Of a stretch of 64,000 nt of DNA, positions 54,761 to 63,435 are shown piece by piece; within the stretch, counting starts at the first letter, position 1, and each line of letters opens with the position of its first letter. A program made the translations under genes and the position numbers. The notes under the pieces were generated by a model. That model was given only the letters and a program-made list of their open reading frames with translations. It ran no database searches and had not been told where the DNA came from. Source of the stretch: Mycobacterium sp. PO1 (lineage in GTDB: Bacteria > Actinomycetota > Actinomycetes > Mycobacteriales > Mycobacteriaceae); assembly GCF_017312405.1 (NCBI RefSeq), contig NZ_BLTG01000016.1, positions 59,510 to 123,509 on the forward strand, in the 5' to 3' direction.

Positions 54761-55591
54761 CTATCCCCGGTCCCGCTCGTAGAACGCCAACGCCGCGGCC
54801 GTGGCCACGTTGAGTGAGTCGGTCCCCCGCGCCATCGGGATACGCACTCGCACGTCACTGGCGCGCATGGTGTGCTCCTGCAGGCCAGGGCCCTCCGCGC
54901 CGACGAGGATCGCCACCTTGCGGTCGGCCAGACCGTCCATGGCCTCGGCCAGACGCGGCGCGCCCTCATCGGGCGTCATCGCCAGTAACCGGAAGCCCGC
55001 ATCGCGCAACACCTGCAGGTCAGCCGGCCATCGTGCAGCCCGCGCGAACGGGACGAGCAACGCGTGCCCCATCGACACCCGCACAGCGCGCCGGTACAGC
55101 GGGTCGGCGCACCCGCCGCCGAAGACCACCGCGTCCACCCCGAGGCCGGCGGCATTGCGGAAGATCGAGCCGAGGTTCTCGTGGTCGTTGACCCCTTCGA
55201 GAACGGCGATCGTCCTGGCCCCGTCGAGCACCTGGGCGACGCTCAGCTCCGCGGCCCGCGACGCCGACGCGAGAACCCCGCGGTTGAGATGGAACCCGAC
55301 CACCTCGGCCATCACGTCGGCCTCGACCCGGTAGTAGGGCGCCGACACCCCGGGTAGGTCAGCGCCGAGTTCGGCGAGTCGCCGGTCGGTGCCGAGCAGC
55401 GCGCGGGGAGTGAACCGCGACGCCAGCATCCGCTGGACGACCAGGACGCCCTCGGCGATCACCAGACCCTTGCCACTGGGCAGGTCGGGCCTGCGGTCGA
55501 CACTGTTGAGGTCACGGAAGTCGTCGAGCCGCGGGTCGGCGGGGTCGGTGACGTCGACGACGTTCAACTCGGACACGTGGTGAGCCGTCAT
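54761..55591 (-). CDS. SpoU/TrmH-family RNA 2'-O-methyltransferase (Rv0881-like)
   Basis: A 276-residue SPOUT methyltransferase. The three family motifs are NLGSIFRNAAGLG, LVGAEGPGL and IPMARGTDSLNVATAAALAF, which form the knotted S-adenosylmethionine site. The N-terminal substrate-binding domain includes GLVIAEGVLVVQRMLASRF. It likely methylates rRNA or tRNA ribose; the exact target is not known. It is co-transcribed with the small membrane gene downstream and divergent from the DUF2530 gene. Confidence 0.92.
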   Translation of the reverse strand: MTAHHVSELNVVDVTDPADPRLDDFRDLNSVDRRPDLPSGKGLVIAEGVLVVQRMLASRFTPRALLGTDRRLAELGADLPGVSAPYYRVEADVMAEVVGFHLNRGVLASASRAAELSVAQVLDGARTIAVLEGVNDHENLGSIFRNAAGLGVDAVVFGGGCADPLYRRAVRVSMGHALLVPFARAARWPADLQVLRDAGFRLLAMTPDEGAPRLAEAMDGLADRKVAILVGAEGPGLQEHTMRASDVRVRIPMARGTDSLNVATAAALAFYERDRG

Positions 55592-55671
55592 GCGGCGACG
55601 GTGTGACCAGCGGCTATCACAGCCCCGACACTACCCAGTCGGCGCCGCACCCCGTGGGTTAGGTTGACGGC

Positions 55672-55941
55672 ATGACCGAGGAGACGCCGGGCGCGGCGGC
55701 GGAGAATCCGCAGCCACCCGAGCTGCCGGCCGCGTTGCTCGACCCGCGGCCGGTCATCGTGGCCATCGCATGCGGGTGGCTACTTGCGCTGGTCCTGTCG
55801 TTCACCGTCGAGTCGCTGCACACCTGGCGGCCGATCACCATCGCAGGGCTGGGTGTGGGCGTGCTTGGCACGTCGATATTTCTGTGGCAACGTCACGCCG
55901 TGCGCCGCGGGAGCCGCGGCGCCCAGCACGGCCTCACCTGA
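55672..55941 (+). CDS. DUF2530-family membrane protein (Rv0879c-like)
   Basis: An 89-residue protein with a proline-rich start ending PPELPAALLDPRPVIVAIA and two membrane helices (VAIACGWLLALVLSFTVE and ITIAGLGVGVLGTSIFLW), followed by a basic tail. This matches the DUF2530 family. It starts at the ATG at 55672. The SRPBCC gene begins 11 bases downstream, so the two form an operon. The function is unknown. Confidence 0.82.
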   Translation: MTEETPGAAAENPQPPELPAALLDPRPVIVAIACGWLLALVLSFTVESLHTWRPITIAGLGVGVLGTSIFLWQRHAVRRGSRGAQHGLT

Positions 55942-55952
55942 AGGAGAAGCTC

Positions 55953-56405
55953 ATGGCAGCGCCGCTGTTGCAGGCACAGATCGACATCAACGCACCCGTC
56001 TCGCGAGTATGGGAACTGGTGTCGGATTTGGGCAACATGCCGCGGTGGAGCCCCCAGTGCCGCCTGATGAAGCCACTCGGCGGCATGCGCCAGGGCGCCC
56101 GCACCGTCAACGTCAACCGGCGCGGACTGCTGTTCTGGCCCACCACCAGCCGCATCACCGAGCTCGTCCCCGAGAAGAAGCTGGCCTTCCGTGTCAACGA
56201 GAACGGCACCGTGTGGAGCTATGAGCTGCAGCCCACAGAAGCCGGCACGCGGCTGGTCGAGACGCGCCACGCCGAGAACGGCGTGAAGCCGATCTCGAAC
56301 ACGTTGGTCAACTCGTTCATGGGCGGGGTGCCCAGCTTCGAGCAGGAACTGATCGAAGGCATGAACTCATCGCTGGCCCGCATCAAGGCCGCGGCGGAGA
56401 ACTAG
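55953..56405 (+). CDS. SRPBCC-family (polyketide cyclase-like) protein
   Basis: A 150-residue START-fold protein: LQAQIDINAPVSRVWELVSD is the characteristic first strand and helix and GNMPRWSPQCRLM follows. The C-terminal helix is FEQELIEGMNSSLARIKAA. The ATG at 55953 follows a strong AAGGAGAAG. Such proteins bind lipids or other hydrophobic ligands; the ligand is unknown. It is the second SRPBCC gene in this window. Its stop overlaps that of the convergent DUF3027 gene by four bases. Confidence 0.88.
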   Translation: MAAPLLQAQIDINAPVSRVWELVSDLGNMPRWSPQCRLMKPLGGMRQGARTVNVNRRGLLFWPTTSRITELVPEKKLAFRVNENGTVWSYELQPTEAGTRLVETRHAENGVKPISNTLVNSFMGGVPSFEQELIEGMNSSLARIKAAAEN

Positions 56406-57472
56406 TCGGGCTGCTGCCCAGCCTCGTCGGCGGGTTGCTCCGCGGCTGCGTCGGCGGGTTGCTCTGCCGCCGTCTCGGCGGGTTGCTCTGCCGCGTCGGC
56501 GGGTCGCTCTGCCGCCGCGTCGAGGGGTCGCTCTGCCGCCGCGTCGACGGGCTGCTCGACGGCCTCCTCCGCGGGCTGCTGCACCGCCTCGTCGGCCGGC
56601 TCCTCCGGGGCCTCTTCGACAGGCTGCGCCGCGGCTTCCTCGGCCGCGCGCGCACCCTCGTCGGTGACGTCGAGGACACCGTCGTCGTACGGGTCGTGCA
56701 GCGGCGAACCAGTTCCCGCCGGCGCCGGAGTGTCCGAGTGTGCGCCGCAACCGAATTCGGCGTCGACCACGTGACCGTCGGAGGCGAACTCGTTGGCGCA
56801 CACGCCGAACATCAGACCGAGCTCGCCGCCCAGCGGAACGTAGAAGCCGCAGTCGCGACAAACCCGCCGGGTGGCGCGCGCCATCGACGCCCCCGGGCCG
56901 TGGTCGCCGTCGTGCCATCGCTGTGCCGCGTCCCGGCGGCCCCACAGGCTCAACACCCGACGCCGGCCGAGTCCGACCTCGGTGGCCACCTCGTCGACCA
57001 TCGGGTCACCGGTCGCCACGTAGCCGGGCACCAGGCGTGGGTCGTCGGGCGGCGGGGCCAACAGATCGCCTGGACTCAGATCCCCCGGCCGGATCCGTTC
57101 CTCCCACGGCACCCATTTCGGCGCCAGCAGCGCCGTCGGGCCCGGGACGAGCACGACTTCACTGATGGTTGCGTGCTCGGCGCCGGGGCACGCGGCCACC
57201 ACGACGGCCCATTGCCAACCGCGATACCCGGGCAGCTCGGCGAGGAATCGGTGTGTCGCCGACGTCGGGTCCTCGAACTCGGCGCCGAGATACTCCCCCA
57301 CGGTGCCCTCGCCGCTGTGTTCCTCGATCGCCGCACGCGCCGCGTCGACGGCGCCGGTCAGCACCGACTGCAGCCCGGGTGCGACGTCTCCGGACCACGG
57401 CGCGGTCACCGGCTCGGGGCCGGTGGCGCTCTGAGTCAGGTCCTGGTGAGAGGGTTCGGTCACGCTGTCCAT
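56402..57472 (-). CDS. DUF3027-family protein with octapeptide-repeat tail
   Basis: A 356-residue cytoplasmic protein. The first 280 residues match the DUF3027 family: a domain around RFLAELPGYRGWQWAVVV and a CxxC plus C pair in RRVCRDCGFYVPL and FGVCANEF suggesting a zinc site. The last 75 residues are about nine degenerate copies of an octapeptide of the type AEQPADAA. The ATG at 57472 is preceded by GAGGGC. It corresponds in position to the Rv0877 region. The function is unknown. Confidence 0.85.
   Translation of the reverse strand: MDSVTEPSHQDLTQSATGPEPVTAPWSGDVAPGLQSVLTGAVDAARAAIEEHSGEGTVGEYLGAEFEDPTSATHRFLAELPGYRGWQWAVVVAACPGAEHATISEVVLVPGPTALLAPKWVPWEERIRPGDLSPGDLLAPPPDDPRLVPGYVATGDPMVDEVATEVGLGRRRVLSLWGRRDAAQRWHDGDHGPGASMARATRRVCRDCGFYVPLGGELGLMFGVCANEFASDGHVVDAEFGCGAHSDTPAPAGTGSPLHDPYDDGVLDVTDEGARAAEEAAAQPVEEAPEEPADEAVQQPAEEAVEQPVDAAAERPLDAAAERPADAAEQPAETAAEQPADAAAEQPADEAGQQPD
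56405..56632 (-). repeat. Degenerate 24-bp repeats encoding an Ala/Glu/Gln/Pro octapeptide
   Basis: Nine to ten copies of a unit of about 24 bases (one copy shortened to 21) encode units such as QPVDAAAE, RPLDAAAE, QPAETAAE and QPADAAAE at the C-terminus of the DUF3027 protein. Copy number is probably variable between strains because near-identical adjacent units can slip during replication. Confidence 0.8.
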
Positions 57473-57560
57473 TGCCCTCAATCTTGCCCGAAGGACACAA
57501 CGACAAGCCACACCGGTTGCCCTTGCGCACCCTGTCGGCTCGATGAGGGAGAATCGACAC

Positions 57561-59261
57561 GTGACCGGAGCGCGGCGTGATCCCCGGGACCCTGAGGGTC
57601 GGCAGGGTGGGCGCTACTACCCACCGCGCCCCCCGGCCGACGAGCACCCCGGCATGGCCAACTACCCCAGCGATCCCGGCCTGAACCCGGGTCTGCGCAG
57701 GCCGCGCCGCACCGGTCCGGATCGGCACAGCGACAATCGGTGGCTGCCGCCCCTCGATGAAAGCTCGCGCCATCGCGCCTCCGCGGAGGGCAGCTACGAC
57801 GGCTCCGACGGCCGGTTGGGAACCGCCGACAAGATCACGGTGACGCGTGCCGCGGCCCATCGCAGCCGCGAGATGGGCTCGAAGATGTACGGCCTGGTGC
57901 ACCGGGCCGCGACCGCCGACGGCGCCGACAAGTCGGGGCTGACGGCGCTGACCTGGCCCGTGGTCGCGAACTTCGCGGTGGACGCGGCGATGGCCGTCGC
58001 ATTGGCGAACACGCTGTTCTTCGCCGCCGCCACCGGCGAGAGCAAGAGCCGCGTCGCGCTGTATCTGCTCATCACGATCGCGCCGTTCGCGGTCATCGCC
58101 CCGCTGATCGGACCGGCCCTCGACCGGCTGCAGCACGGCAGGCGGGTGGCGTTGGCGGGCTCGTTCGTGCTGCGCACGGTGCTGGCGGTGGTGCTGATCG
58201 CGAACTACGACGGGGCGACGGGCTCCTTCCCGTCCTGGGTGCTCTACCCGTGTGCGCTGGGCATGATGGTGCTGTCCAAATCCTTCTCGGTCCTACGTGG
58301 CGCGGTGGCGCCGCGCGTACTGCCGCCGACGATCGACCTCGTGCGGGTGAACTCGCGACTGACCATGTTCGGACTGCTGGGCGGCACGATGGCCGGCGGC
58401 GCGGTGGCGGCGGCCGCCGAATGGGGGTTCAACCTGTTCCAGATGCCCGGCGCCCTCTACGTGGTGGTGGCGGTCACCATGGCCGGCGCGCTGTTCTCCA
58501 TGCGGATCCCCAAGTGGGTCGAGGTCACCGAAGGCGAGGTACCCGCCACGCTGGGCTATCACGGCGGTTCCGGTGAGTTCCTCCGCGAGAGCGCGCCGTC
58601 CCGCTTCGGCAAGGCCCGCCAGCCGCTGGGCCGCAACACCATCACCGCACTGTGGGGAAATTGCACCGTCAAGGTGATGGTCGGTTTCCTGTTCCTGTAC
58701 CCGGCTTTCGTCGCCAAAGCCCACGACGCCGGCGGGTGGGAACAGCTGCGGATCCTCGGCTTGATCGGAGCGGCCGCGGCGATCGGCAACTTCATCGGCA
58801 ATTTCACCGCTGCCCGCATGAAGCTCGGTCATCCGGCGCAGCTCGTGGTGCGCTGCGCGATCGCGGTGACGGCGGCGGCGCTGGCGACCGCGGTGACCGG
58901 CAGTCTGTTGGTGGCGGCCGCGGCCACGCTCATCACCTCGGGTGCCAGTGCGATCGCCAAGGCGTCACTCGACGCGTCACTGCAGGATGATCTGCCCGAG
59001 GAATCGCGCGCGTCGGCGTTCGGTCGTTCGGAGTCGCTTCTGCAACTGGCGTGGGTCGCGGGCGGCGCCACCGGTGTGCTGATCTACACCGACTTGTGGG
59101 TGGGTTTCACTACGATCACCGCGGTTCTGATCCTCGGGTTGGCCCAGACGGTGCTGAGTTACCGCGGCGAGTCCCTGGTGCCCGGCTTCGGCGGTAACCG
59201 CCCGGTGCTGGCGGCGAAAGAAGGTGTGCGCGACGACGCAACGGTGGTGACCGGAGAATGA
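57561..59261 (+). CDS. MFS-type transporter (Rv0876c-like)
   Basis: A 566-residue membrane protein with a polar N-terminal 100 residues followed by about 12 helices, for example FAVDAAMAVALANTLFFAAA and APFAVIAPLIGPALDRL. The segment QPLGRNTITALWGNCTVKVM and the MFS-like FGRSESLLQLAWVAGGATG are conserved in the Rv0876c family. I chose GTG 57561 because GAGGGAGA lies seven bases upstream; ATG 57543 lacks such a site. The next gene overlaps its stop (ATGA). The substrate is unknown. Confidence 0.85.
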   Translation: MTGARRDPRDPEGRQGGRYYPPRPPADEHPGMANYPSDPGLNPGLRRPRRTGPDRHSDNRWLPPLDESSRHRASAEGSYDGSDGRLGTADKITVTRAAAHRSREMGSKMYGLVHRAATADGADKSGLTALTWPVVANFAVDAAMAVALANTLFFAAATGESKSRVALYLLITIAPFAVIAPLIGPALDRLQHGRRVALAGSFVLRTVLAVVLIANYDGATGSFPSWVLYPCALGMMVLSKSFSVLRGAVAPRVLPPTIDLVRVNSRLTMFGLLGGTMAGGAVAAAAEWGFNLFQMPGALYVVVAVTMAGALFSMRIPKWVEVTEGEVPATLGYHGGSGEFLRESAPSRFGKARQPLGRNTITALWGNCTVKVMVGFLFLYPAFVAKAHDAGGWEQLRILGLIGAAAAIGNFIGNFTAARMKLGHPAQLVVRCAIAVTAAALATAVTGSLLVAAAATLITSGASAIAKASLDASLQDDLPEESRASAFGRSESLLQLAWVAGGATGVLIYTDLWVGFTTITAVLILGLAQTVLSYRGESLVPGFGGNRPVLAAKEGVRDDATVVTGE

Positions 59262-59752
59262 AGCGGGGAGTCGCCGCGCTCGCGGCTGTGGCGCTGCTGG
59301 CCTCGATCGGTACCGCCGTGCTGGTGTGGCGGCTGTCCAGCGACAGCGATCCGCACCTTCCCGAGATCTCGGCTTACTCCCACGGAGAGCTGACCAGGGT
59401 GGGGCCGTACCGCGTGTGCGAGGTGCTCGACCCGACCGATTGTGTGGTTCCCGCCTCGCAGGGCGAGTTACCGGTGAGCGGTCGTCACCCCGTCCAGTTG
59501 TCGGTGCCGCAGGAGGTGGCGAAAGCACCGTGGGTGCTGCTGCGCGCCTTCGAGGACGGCGACCGCGTCGAGGAGTTCCGGCCCGCCAGCAGACTCGCCG
59601 TGACGATCCCGACGGTCGACCCGCAGTTGGGCCGGCTGCGGGGCATCGCCGTGCAGCTGCCGACGTTGGTGCGCGACCAGGATGGCAACGAATTCCCGGT
59701 GCCGCACGCGGAATGGTCGGTGCGCACCACCTGGGATCAGCCCGCCGAGTGA
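59258..59752 (+). CDS. DUF2771 exported protein (Rv0875c-like)
   Basis: A 164-residue protein with an N-terminal signal or anchor (MKRGVAALAAVALLASIGTA) and an extracytoplasmic beta-rich domain containing two conserved cysteines in YRVCEVLDPTDCVVP, probably a disulfide. It matches the DUF2771 family and the place of M. tuberculosis Rv0875c. Its ATG overlaps the stop of the MFS-type gene. Its 3' end overlaps that of the convergent GST gene by 16 bases. The function is unknown. Confidence 0.87.
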   Translation: MKRGVAALAAVALLASIGTAVLVWRLSSDSDPHLPEISAYSHGELTRVGPYRVCEVLDPTDCVVPASQGELPVSGRHPVQLSVPQEVAKAPWVLLRAFEDGDRVEEFRPASRLAVTIPTVDPQLGRLRGIAVQLPTLVRDQDGNEFPVPHAEWSVRTTWDQPAE

Positions 59753-60753
59753 CCCTCGGGGACCCGCTCCCCTTCCCGCGTCGGCCCCGGAGGCGTTCCG
59801 TCACCGAAAGGTTTGCCGCCCAGCGCTTCCCGCCCGTGGGGCGTCAGCCAGTTGGACAGGTCGGGGCCCTTCGGGACCACACCTGTGGGGTTGATGTCGC
59901 TGTGCACGAGGTAGTAGTGCTGCTTGATCTGGACGAAATCGATCGTGTCGCCGAAGCCGGGGGTCTGGAACAGATCGCGGGCGTAGGCCCACAACGCGGG
60001 GAACTCGGCGAGCTTCTGGCGATTGGTCTTGAAATGGCCGTGATACACCGGATCGAAGCGGGCCAGGGTGGTGAACAGCCGCACGTCCGCCTCGGTGATC
60101 GTGTCGCCGACCAGGAACCGCTGCCCGCTCAGGCGCTCTTCGAGCCAGTCCAAGGCGGTGAACAACCGGTCATAGGCGCGCTCGTACGCCCGCTGCGACC
60201 CGGCGAAGCCGCAGCGGTAGACACCGTTGTTGATCTCGGTGTAGACCCGCTCGGCCACCTCGTCGATCTCGGCACGCAACGGCTCGGGATACAGCTGCGG
60301 CGCGCCGGCGCGGTGGTGGGCCGACCACTCGGTGGAGAAGTCCAAGGTGATCTGGGCGTAGTCATTGGTGACCACCTGACCGCTCTCGATATCCACCAGC
60401 GCGGGGACGGTCACCCCCTTGGGATAGTCGGGAATCCGAGCGTTGTACGCATCCCGGAGGTAGTGGATGCCCAGCACCGGGTCGACCTCACCCGGATCCA
60501 GATCGAACGTCCAGCTGCGTTCGTCGTGGGTGGGACCACAGAACCCGATCGACAGCACGTCCTCCAGGCCGAGGAGGCGGCGCACGATGATGGTTCGGTT
60601 GGCCCACGGGCACGCCCTGGCGACGATCAAGCGGTAGCGGCCGGGCTCGACGGGATAGCCGTCCCTGCCGTCGGCGGTGATACGGGTGTCGATGTAGTCG
60701 GTGTCCCGATTGAATTCGCCGTCGGAGCTCGACGGGTCGGCCACATAGCTCAT
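59737..60753 (-). CDS. Xi-class GST / glutathionyl-hydroquinone-reductase-like protein
   Basis: A 338-residue protein of the ECM4/YqjG type. The xi-class catalytic motif is ACPWANRTIIVRR with the active cysteine, and the helical C-terminal domain includes GFAGSQRAYERAYDRLFTAL and FLVGDTITEADVRLFTTL. Mycobacteria use mycothiol rather than glutathione, so the physiological thiol is likely mycothiol; this is inference. It lies downstream of cspB on the same strand, with a nested hairpin in the 118-base gap. Confidence 0.9.
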   Translation of the reverse strand: MSYVADPSSSDGEFNRDTDYIDTRITADGRDGYPVEPGRYRLIVARACPWANRTIIVRRLLGLEDVLSIGFCGPTHDERSWTFDLDPGEVDPVLGIHYLRDAYNARIPDYPKGVTVPALVDIESGQVVTNDYAQITLDFSTEWSAHHRAGAPQLYPEPLRAEIDEVAERVYTEINNGVYRCGFAGSQRAYERAYDRLFTALDWLEERLSGQRFLVGDTITEADVRLFTTLARFDPVYHGHFKTNRQKLAEFPALWAYARDLFQTPGFGDTIDFVQIKQHYYLVHSDINPTGVVPKGPDLSNWLTPHGREALGGKPFGDGTPPGPTREGERVPEGHSAG

Positions 60754-60778
60754 GGGGTTCTTTCTACCCCCGCCGAGT

Positions 60779-60842
60779 CCGAACCAATTGCGCGCAGAGA
60801 GTCCGACTCTCCCGAGGTTCGGTCTCGCCGGCTCTCCCCGGC
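60779..60842 (-). terminator. Nested and adjacent hairpins between cspB and the GST gene
   Basis: CCGAACC (60779-60785) pairs with GGTTCGG (60816-60822). Inside it GAGAGTC and GACTCTC (60797-60811) form a second perfect repeat. A further hairpin, GCCGG-CTCTCC-CCGGC, lies at 60827-60842. Together these could terminate cspB transcription or structure the GST leader. No T-tract follows, as is usual in mycobacteria. Confidence 0.5.
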
Positions 60843-60871
60843 AGCCGCATCAGGCTCGCCGGACCCGCGTT

Positions 60872-61282
60872 TCAGGCGTCGAGCTCCCGAGCGACAGCCC
60901 GCACGACCTCGGAGACCCGGCGGGCCACCTTGCGGTCCGGGTAGCGGCCCTTGCGCAGTTCCGGCTGTACTGCACCCTCGAGCAGCGTGATCATGTCCTC
61001 GACCATGCCGTGCAGTTCGTCGGGGGTGTGCTTGTGCTCGGCGGCGGCCGCTTCGCGACGGGTCCGCGACAGACTCGGGGGCGGGTCGATCAGCTTCAGG
61101 CTCAGCGCCTGGGGTCCGCGCCGCCCGGCGGCCACGCCGAACTCGACGCGCTGCCCCGCCTTCAGGGCCTCCACACCGGCGGGCAACGCCGAGGACCGCA
61201 CGTAGACGTCCTCACCGTCCTCTTGCGAGAGGAACCCGAAGCCCTTCTCGGCGTCGTACCACTTCACCCGGCCGGTCGGCAC
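60872..61282 (-). CDS. cspB: Cold-shock-domain protein CspB with C-terminal extension
   Basis: A 136-residue protein. The first 67 residues are a cold-shock domain with RNP1-like [17 protein letters not shown], which binds single-stranded nucleic acid. The remainder is a helical extension found in the M. tuberculosis CspB (Rv0871) type. I chose the GTG at 61282, which gives the family N-terminus [10 protein letters not shown]; an upstream GTG at 61291 is possible. It is divergent from the yccF-like gene. It probably acts as an RNA chaperone. Confidence 0.92.
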   Translation of the reverse strand: MPTGRVKWYDAEKGFGFLSQEDGEDVYVRSSALPAGVEALKAGQRVEFGVAAGRRGPQALSLKLIDPPPSLSRTRREAAAAEHKHTPDELHGMVEDMITLLEGAVQPELRKGRYPDRKVARRVSEVVRAVARELDA

Positions 61283-61428
61283 TGGTCTCACCTGCTTGTC
61301 TGTCTGAAGCCATAAAGTAAGCGCCCCCGCCTGCGCCGGGACGCGTTCGGCCCTGATCCTACTCGGACGCCGCGGCGGCCAGCATCCCCTTATGTCGGTA
61401 GGCTGGCCGTCACCGCTGGAGGAAGACG

Positions 61429-61833
61429 ATGCGACTGATACTCAATGTCATCTGGTTGATCTTCGGCGGCCTGTGGCTGGCTTTGGGCTACCTGCTGGCG
61501 GCGCTGATCTGCTTCGTGCTGATCATCACCATCCCCTTCGGTTTCGCGTCGTTGCGGATCGCGTTGTACGCGCTGTGGCCCTTCGGGCGCACGGTCGTCG
61601 ACAAACCCGGTCCGCGCCCAGGCGCGTTGGTCGGCAACGTCATCTGGATCATCGTGGCCGGTGTGTGGCTGGCGATCGGCCACATCACCACCGCCATCGC
61701 GATGGCCATCACGATCATCGGCATCCCGTTGGCCGTGGCCAACCTGAAGATGATCCCGATCTCGCTGTGGCCGCTGGGCAAGGAGATCGTGCCCGTGGAC
61801 GAACGCCACACCCCCGCCGGAGCCGCCCCGTGA
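61429..61833 (+). CDS. YccF-family inner-membrane protein (Rv0870c-like)
   Basis: A 134-residue protein with four hydrophobic stretches in two similar halves: [20 protein letters not shown] followed by [18 protein letters not shown], and [19 protein letters not shown] followed by [16 protein letters not shown]. This internal duplication and the IPFGxAxxxxA motifs define the YccF family. The ATG at 61429 follows GGAGGAAG. The moaA2 GTG overlaps its stop (GTGA). The function is unknown. Confidence 0.92.
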   Translation: MRLILNVIWLIFGGLWLALGYLLAALICFVLIITIPFGFASLRIALYALWPFGRTVVDKPGPRPGALVGNVIWIIVAGVWLAIGHITTAIAMAITIIGIPLAVANLKMIPISLWPLGKEIVPVDERHTPAGAAP

Positions 61834-62903
61834 GCGTCGTCGCACTCGGGGTGCCCAGCGTGCACCGACAGGCATCGGACCCGGCTCCGCCGTGTCCGAC
61901 CGAAGGACCCTTGATCGACACCTTCGGCCGGGTGGCCACAGACCTGCGTGTCTCGCTGACAGACCTGTGCAATCTGCGCTGCACGTACTGCATGCCGGCA
62001 GAGGGGCTGGACTGGATGCCGGGCGAGCAGAAACTGCATGCCGACGAGCTGATCCGGCTTCTTCGTCTTGCCGTGACCCGCCTCGGCATCACCAGCGTCC
62101 GGTTCACCGGTGGTGAGCCGCTGGTGGTCCCGCACCTCGAGGACGTCGTGCGCGCCACCGCTCGGCTTCGTCCACGCCCGGAAATCACGTTGACGACCAA
62201 CGGTGTCGGGCTGGCCGCTCGCGCCGAGGCGCTGGCCCATGCCGGGCTCAATCGCATCAACGTCTCGTTGGACACCGTCGACCCGGCCCGCTTCAAGGCC
62301 ATCACCCGCCGCGACCGGCTCGACGACGTGCTGGCCGGGCTGCGCGCAGCCAGAGCGGCGGGACTGGACCCGGTCAAAGTCAACGCGGTACTCGATCCGG
62401 TCACCGGCCTCGACGACGCGGTGGCACTGCTGGGCTTCTGCCTCGACGAGGGGCTGCAACTGCGCATCATCGAACAGATGCCGCTCGACGCGGGGCACTC
62501 GTGGCAACGCGACCGGGCGTTGTCGGCCGATGAGGTGCTCGCCGCACTGCGGACGCACTTCACGCTGACCGAGGACCCGGCACCGCGCGGATCCGCCCCG
62601 GCGCAACTCTGGCAGGTACACCGGCGCGGGCAGATGGCTGGACGGGTCGGCATCATCGCGTCGGTCTCGCAGGCGTTCTGTGCCGCCTGTGACCGCAGCA
62701 GGCTCACCGCCGACGGACAGGTGCGCAACTGCCTGTTCGCGCGTGAGGAGACCGACCTGCGCGCGCTGCTGCGCTCGGGCGCTGACGACGACGCACTCGA
62801 AGCCGCGTGGCGCGCTGCGATGTGGGCCAAGGCGGCGGGCCACGGCATCAACGACCCGGGCTTCGTCCAACCGGACCGGCCGATGAGCGCGATCGGAGGC
62901 TAG
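61830..62903 (+). CDS. moaA2: GTP 3',8-cyclase MoaA2 (molybdenum cofactor synthesis)
   Basis: A 357-residue radical-SAM enzyme that starts molybdopterin synthesis from GTP. The N-terminal [4Fe-4S] site is CNLRCTYC, the C-terminal cluster cysteines lie in CAACDRSRLTADGQVRNC, and the conserved C-terminal Gly-Gly is present (MSAIGG). The GTG at 61830 overlaps the yccF stop. moaD2 follows after three bases. The molybdo-oxidoreductase encoded at 26257-27381 would need this cofactor. Confidence 0.95.
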   Translation: MSVVALGVPSVHRQASDPAPPCPTEGPLIDTFGRVATDLRVSLTDLCNLRCTYCMPAEGLDWMPGEQKLHADELIRLLRLAVTRLGITSVRFTGGEPLVVPHLEDVVRATARLRPRPEITLTTNGVGLAARAEALAHAGLNRINVSLDTVDPARFKAITRRDRLDDVLAGLRAARAAGLDPVKVNAVLDPVTGLDDAVALLGFCLDEGLQLRIIEQMPLDAGHSWQRDRALSADEVLAALRTHFTLTEDPAPRGSAPAQLWQVHRRGQMAGRVGIIASVSQAFCAACDRSRLTADGQVRNCLFAREETDLRALLRSGADDDALEAAWRAAMWAKAAGHGINDPGFVQPDRPMSAIGG

Positions 62904-62906
62904 GCG

Positions 62907-63182
62907 GTGCGAGCCGAGACCACCGACGCCGAGGCGCGGGTCACCGTCCGCTATTTCGCGGCGGCGCGCGCCGCGGCCGGTGTCGAGGACGAGACGATCA
63001 CCGTGCCCGCCGGGACGACGGTGGGCGAGCTGGTAGAGACGCTGCACAACCGGGGCGCGGGGCTGTCGGCGGTGCTGGCACGGTGTTCGTACCTGTGCGA
63101 CGGAGTTGCGGTGCGCGACTTGCAGACTGCGCTCGGCGACACCCAGACGGTCGACGTTCTCCCCCCGTTCGCCGGGGGTTGA
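62907..63182 (+). CDS. moaD2: Molybdopterin synthase small subunit MoaD2
   Basis: A 91-residue ubiquitin-fold protein with the C-terminal Gly-Gly (PPFAGG) that is adenylated and thiocarboxylated to donate sulfur to precursor Z. It begins at GTG 62907, three bases after moaA2. VTVRYFAAARAAAGVEDETI is the characteristic N-terminal strand-helix. The partner MoaE is not encoded in this window. It is syntenic with M. tuberculosis Rv0868c. Confidence 0.93.
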   Translation: MRAETTDAEARVTVRYFAAARAAAGVEDETITVPAGTTVGELVETLHNRGAGLSAVLARCSYLCDGVAVRDLQTALGDTQTVDVLPPFAGG

Positions 63183-63206
63183 CGGCCCGCCGGGGCCCAC
63201 CTATTC

Positions 63207-63222
63207 CGTGATTTGCGTCACA
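63207..63222 (+). promoter_or_regulatory. CRP-type site upstream of rpfA
   Basis: CGTGATTTGCGTCACA matches TGTGA-N6-TCACA at nine of ten core bases. It lies about 440 bases upstream of the rpfA start and about 90 bases before a possible -10 element (TAGTAT at 63313-63318). CRP activation of rpfA has been described in M. tuberculosis. Confidence 0.7.
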
Positions 63223-63435
63223 TAACAGAATGGTCACGGCATGGCTACGGAGCGGTTGAGGCAACCCGCACCTGCAGGAACAACAGGCCGTGCTGGGCAT
63301 TTAGAGTTTTATTAGTATTTGCCCCGGTCAGAAACGCCGACGGCGTCAAAAGGTGACGGGATTCTGGTGACCGATTACCGTTCAGAACCAGGCCATCGAC
63401 CCCCACATCGCGATGGCCCTGCCGCGTGACCAACT

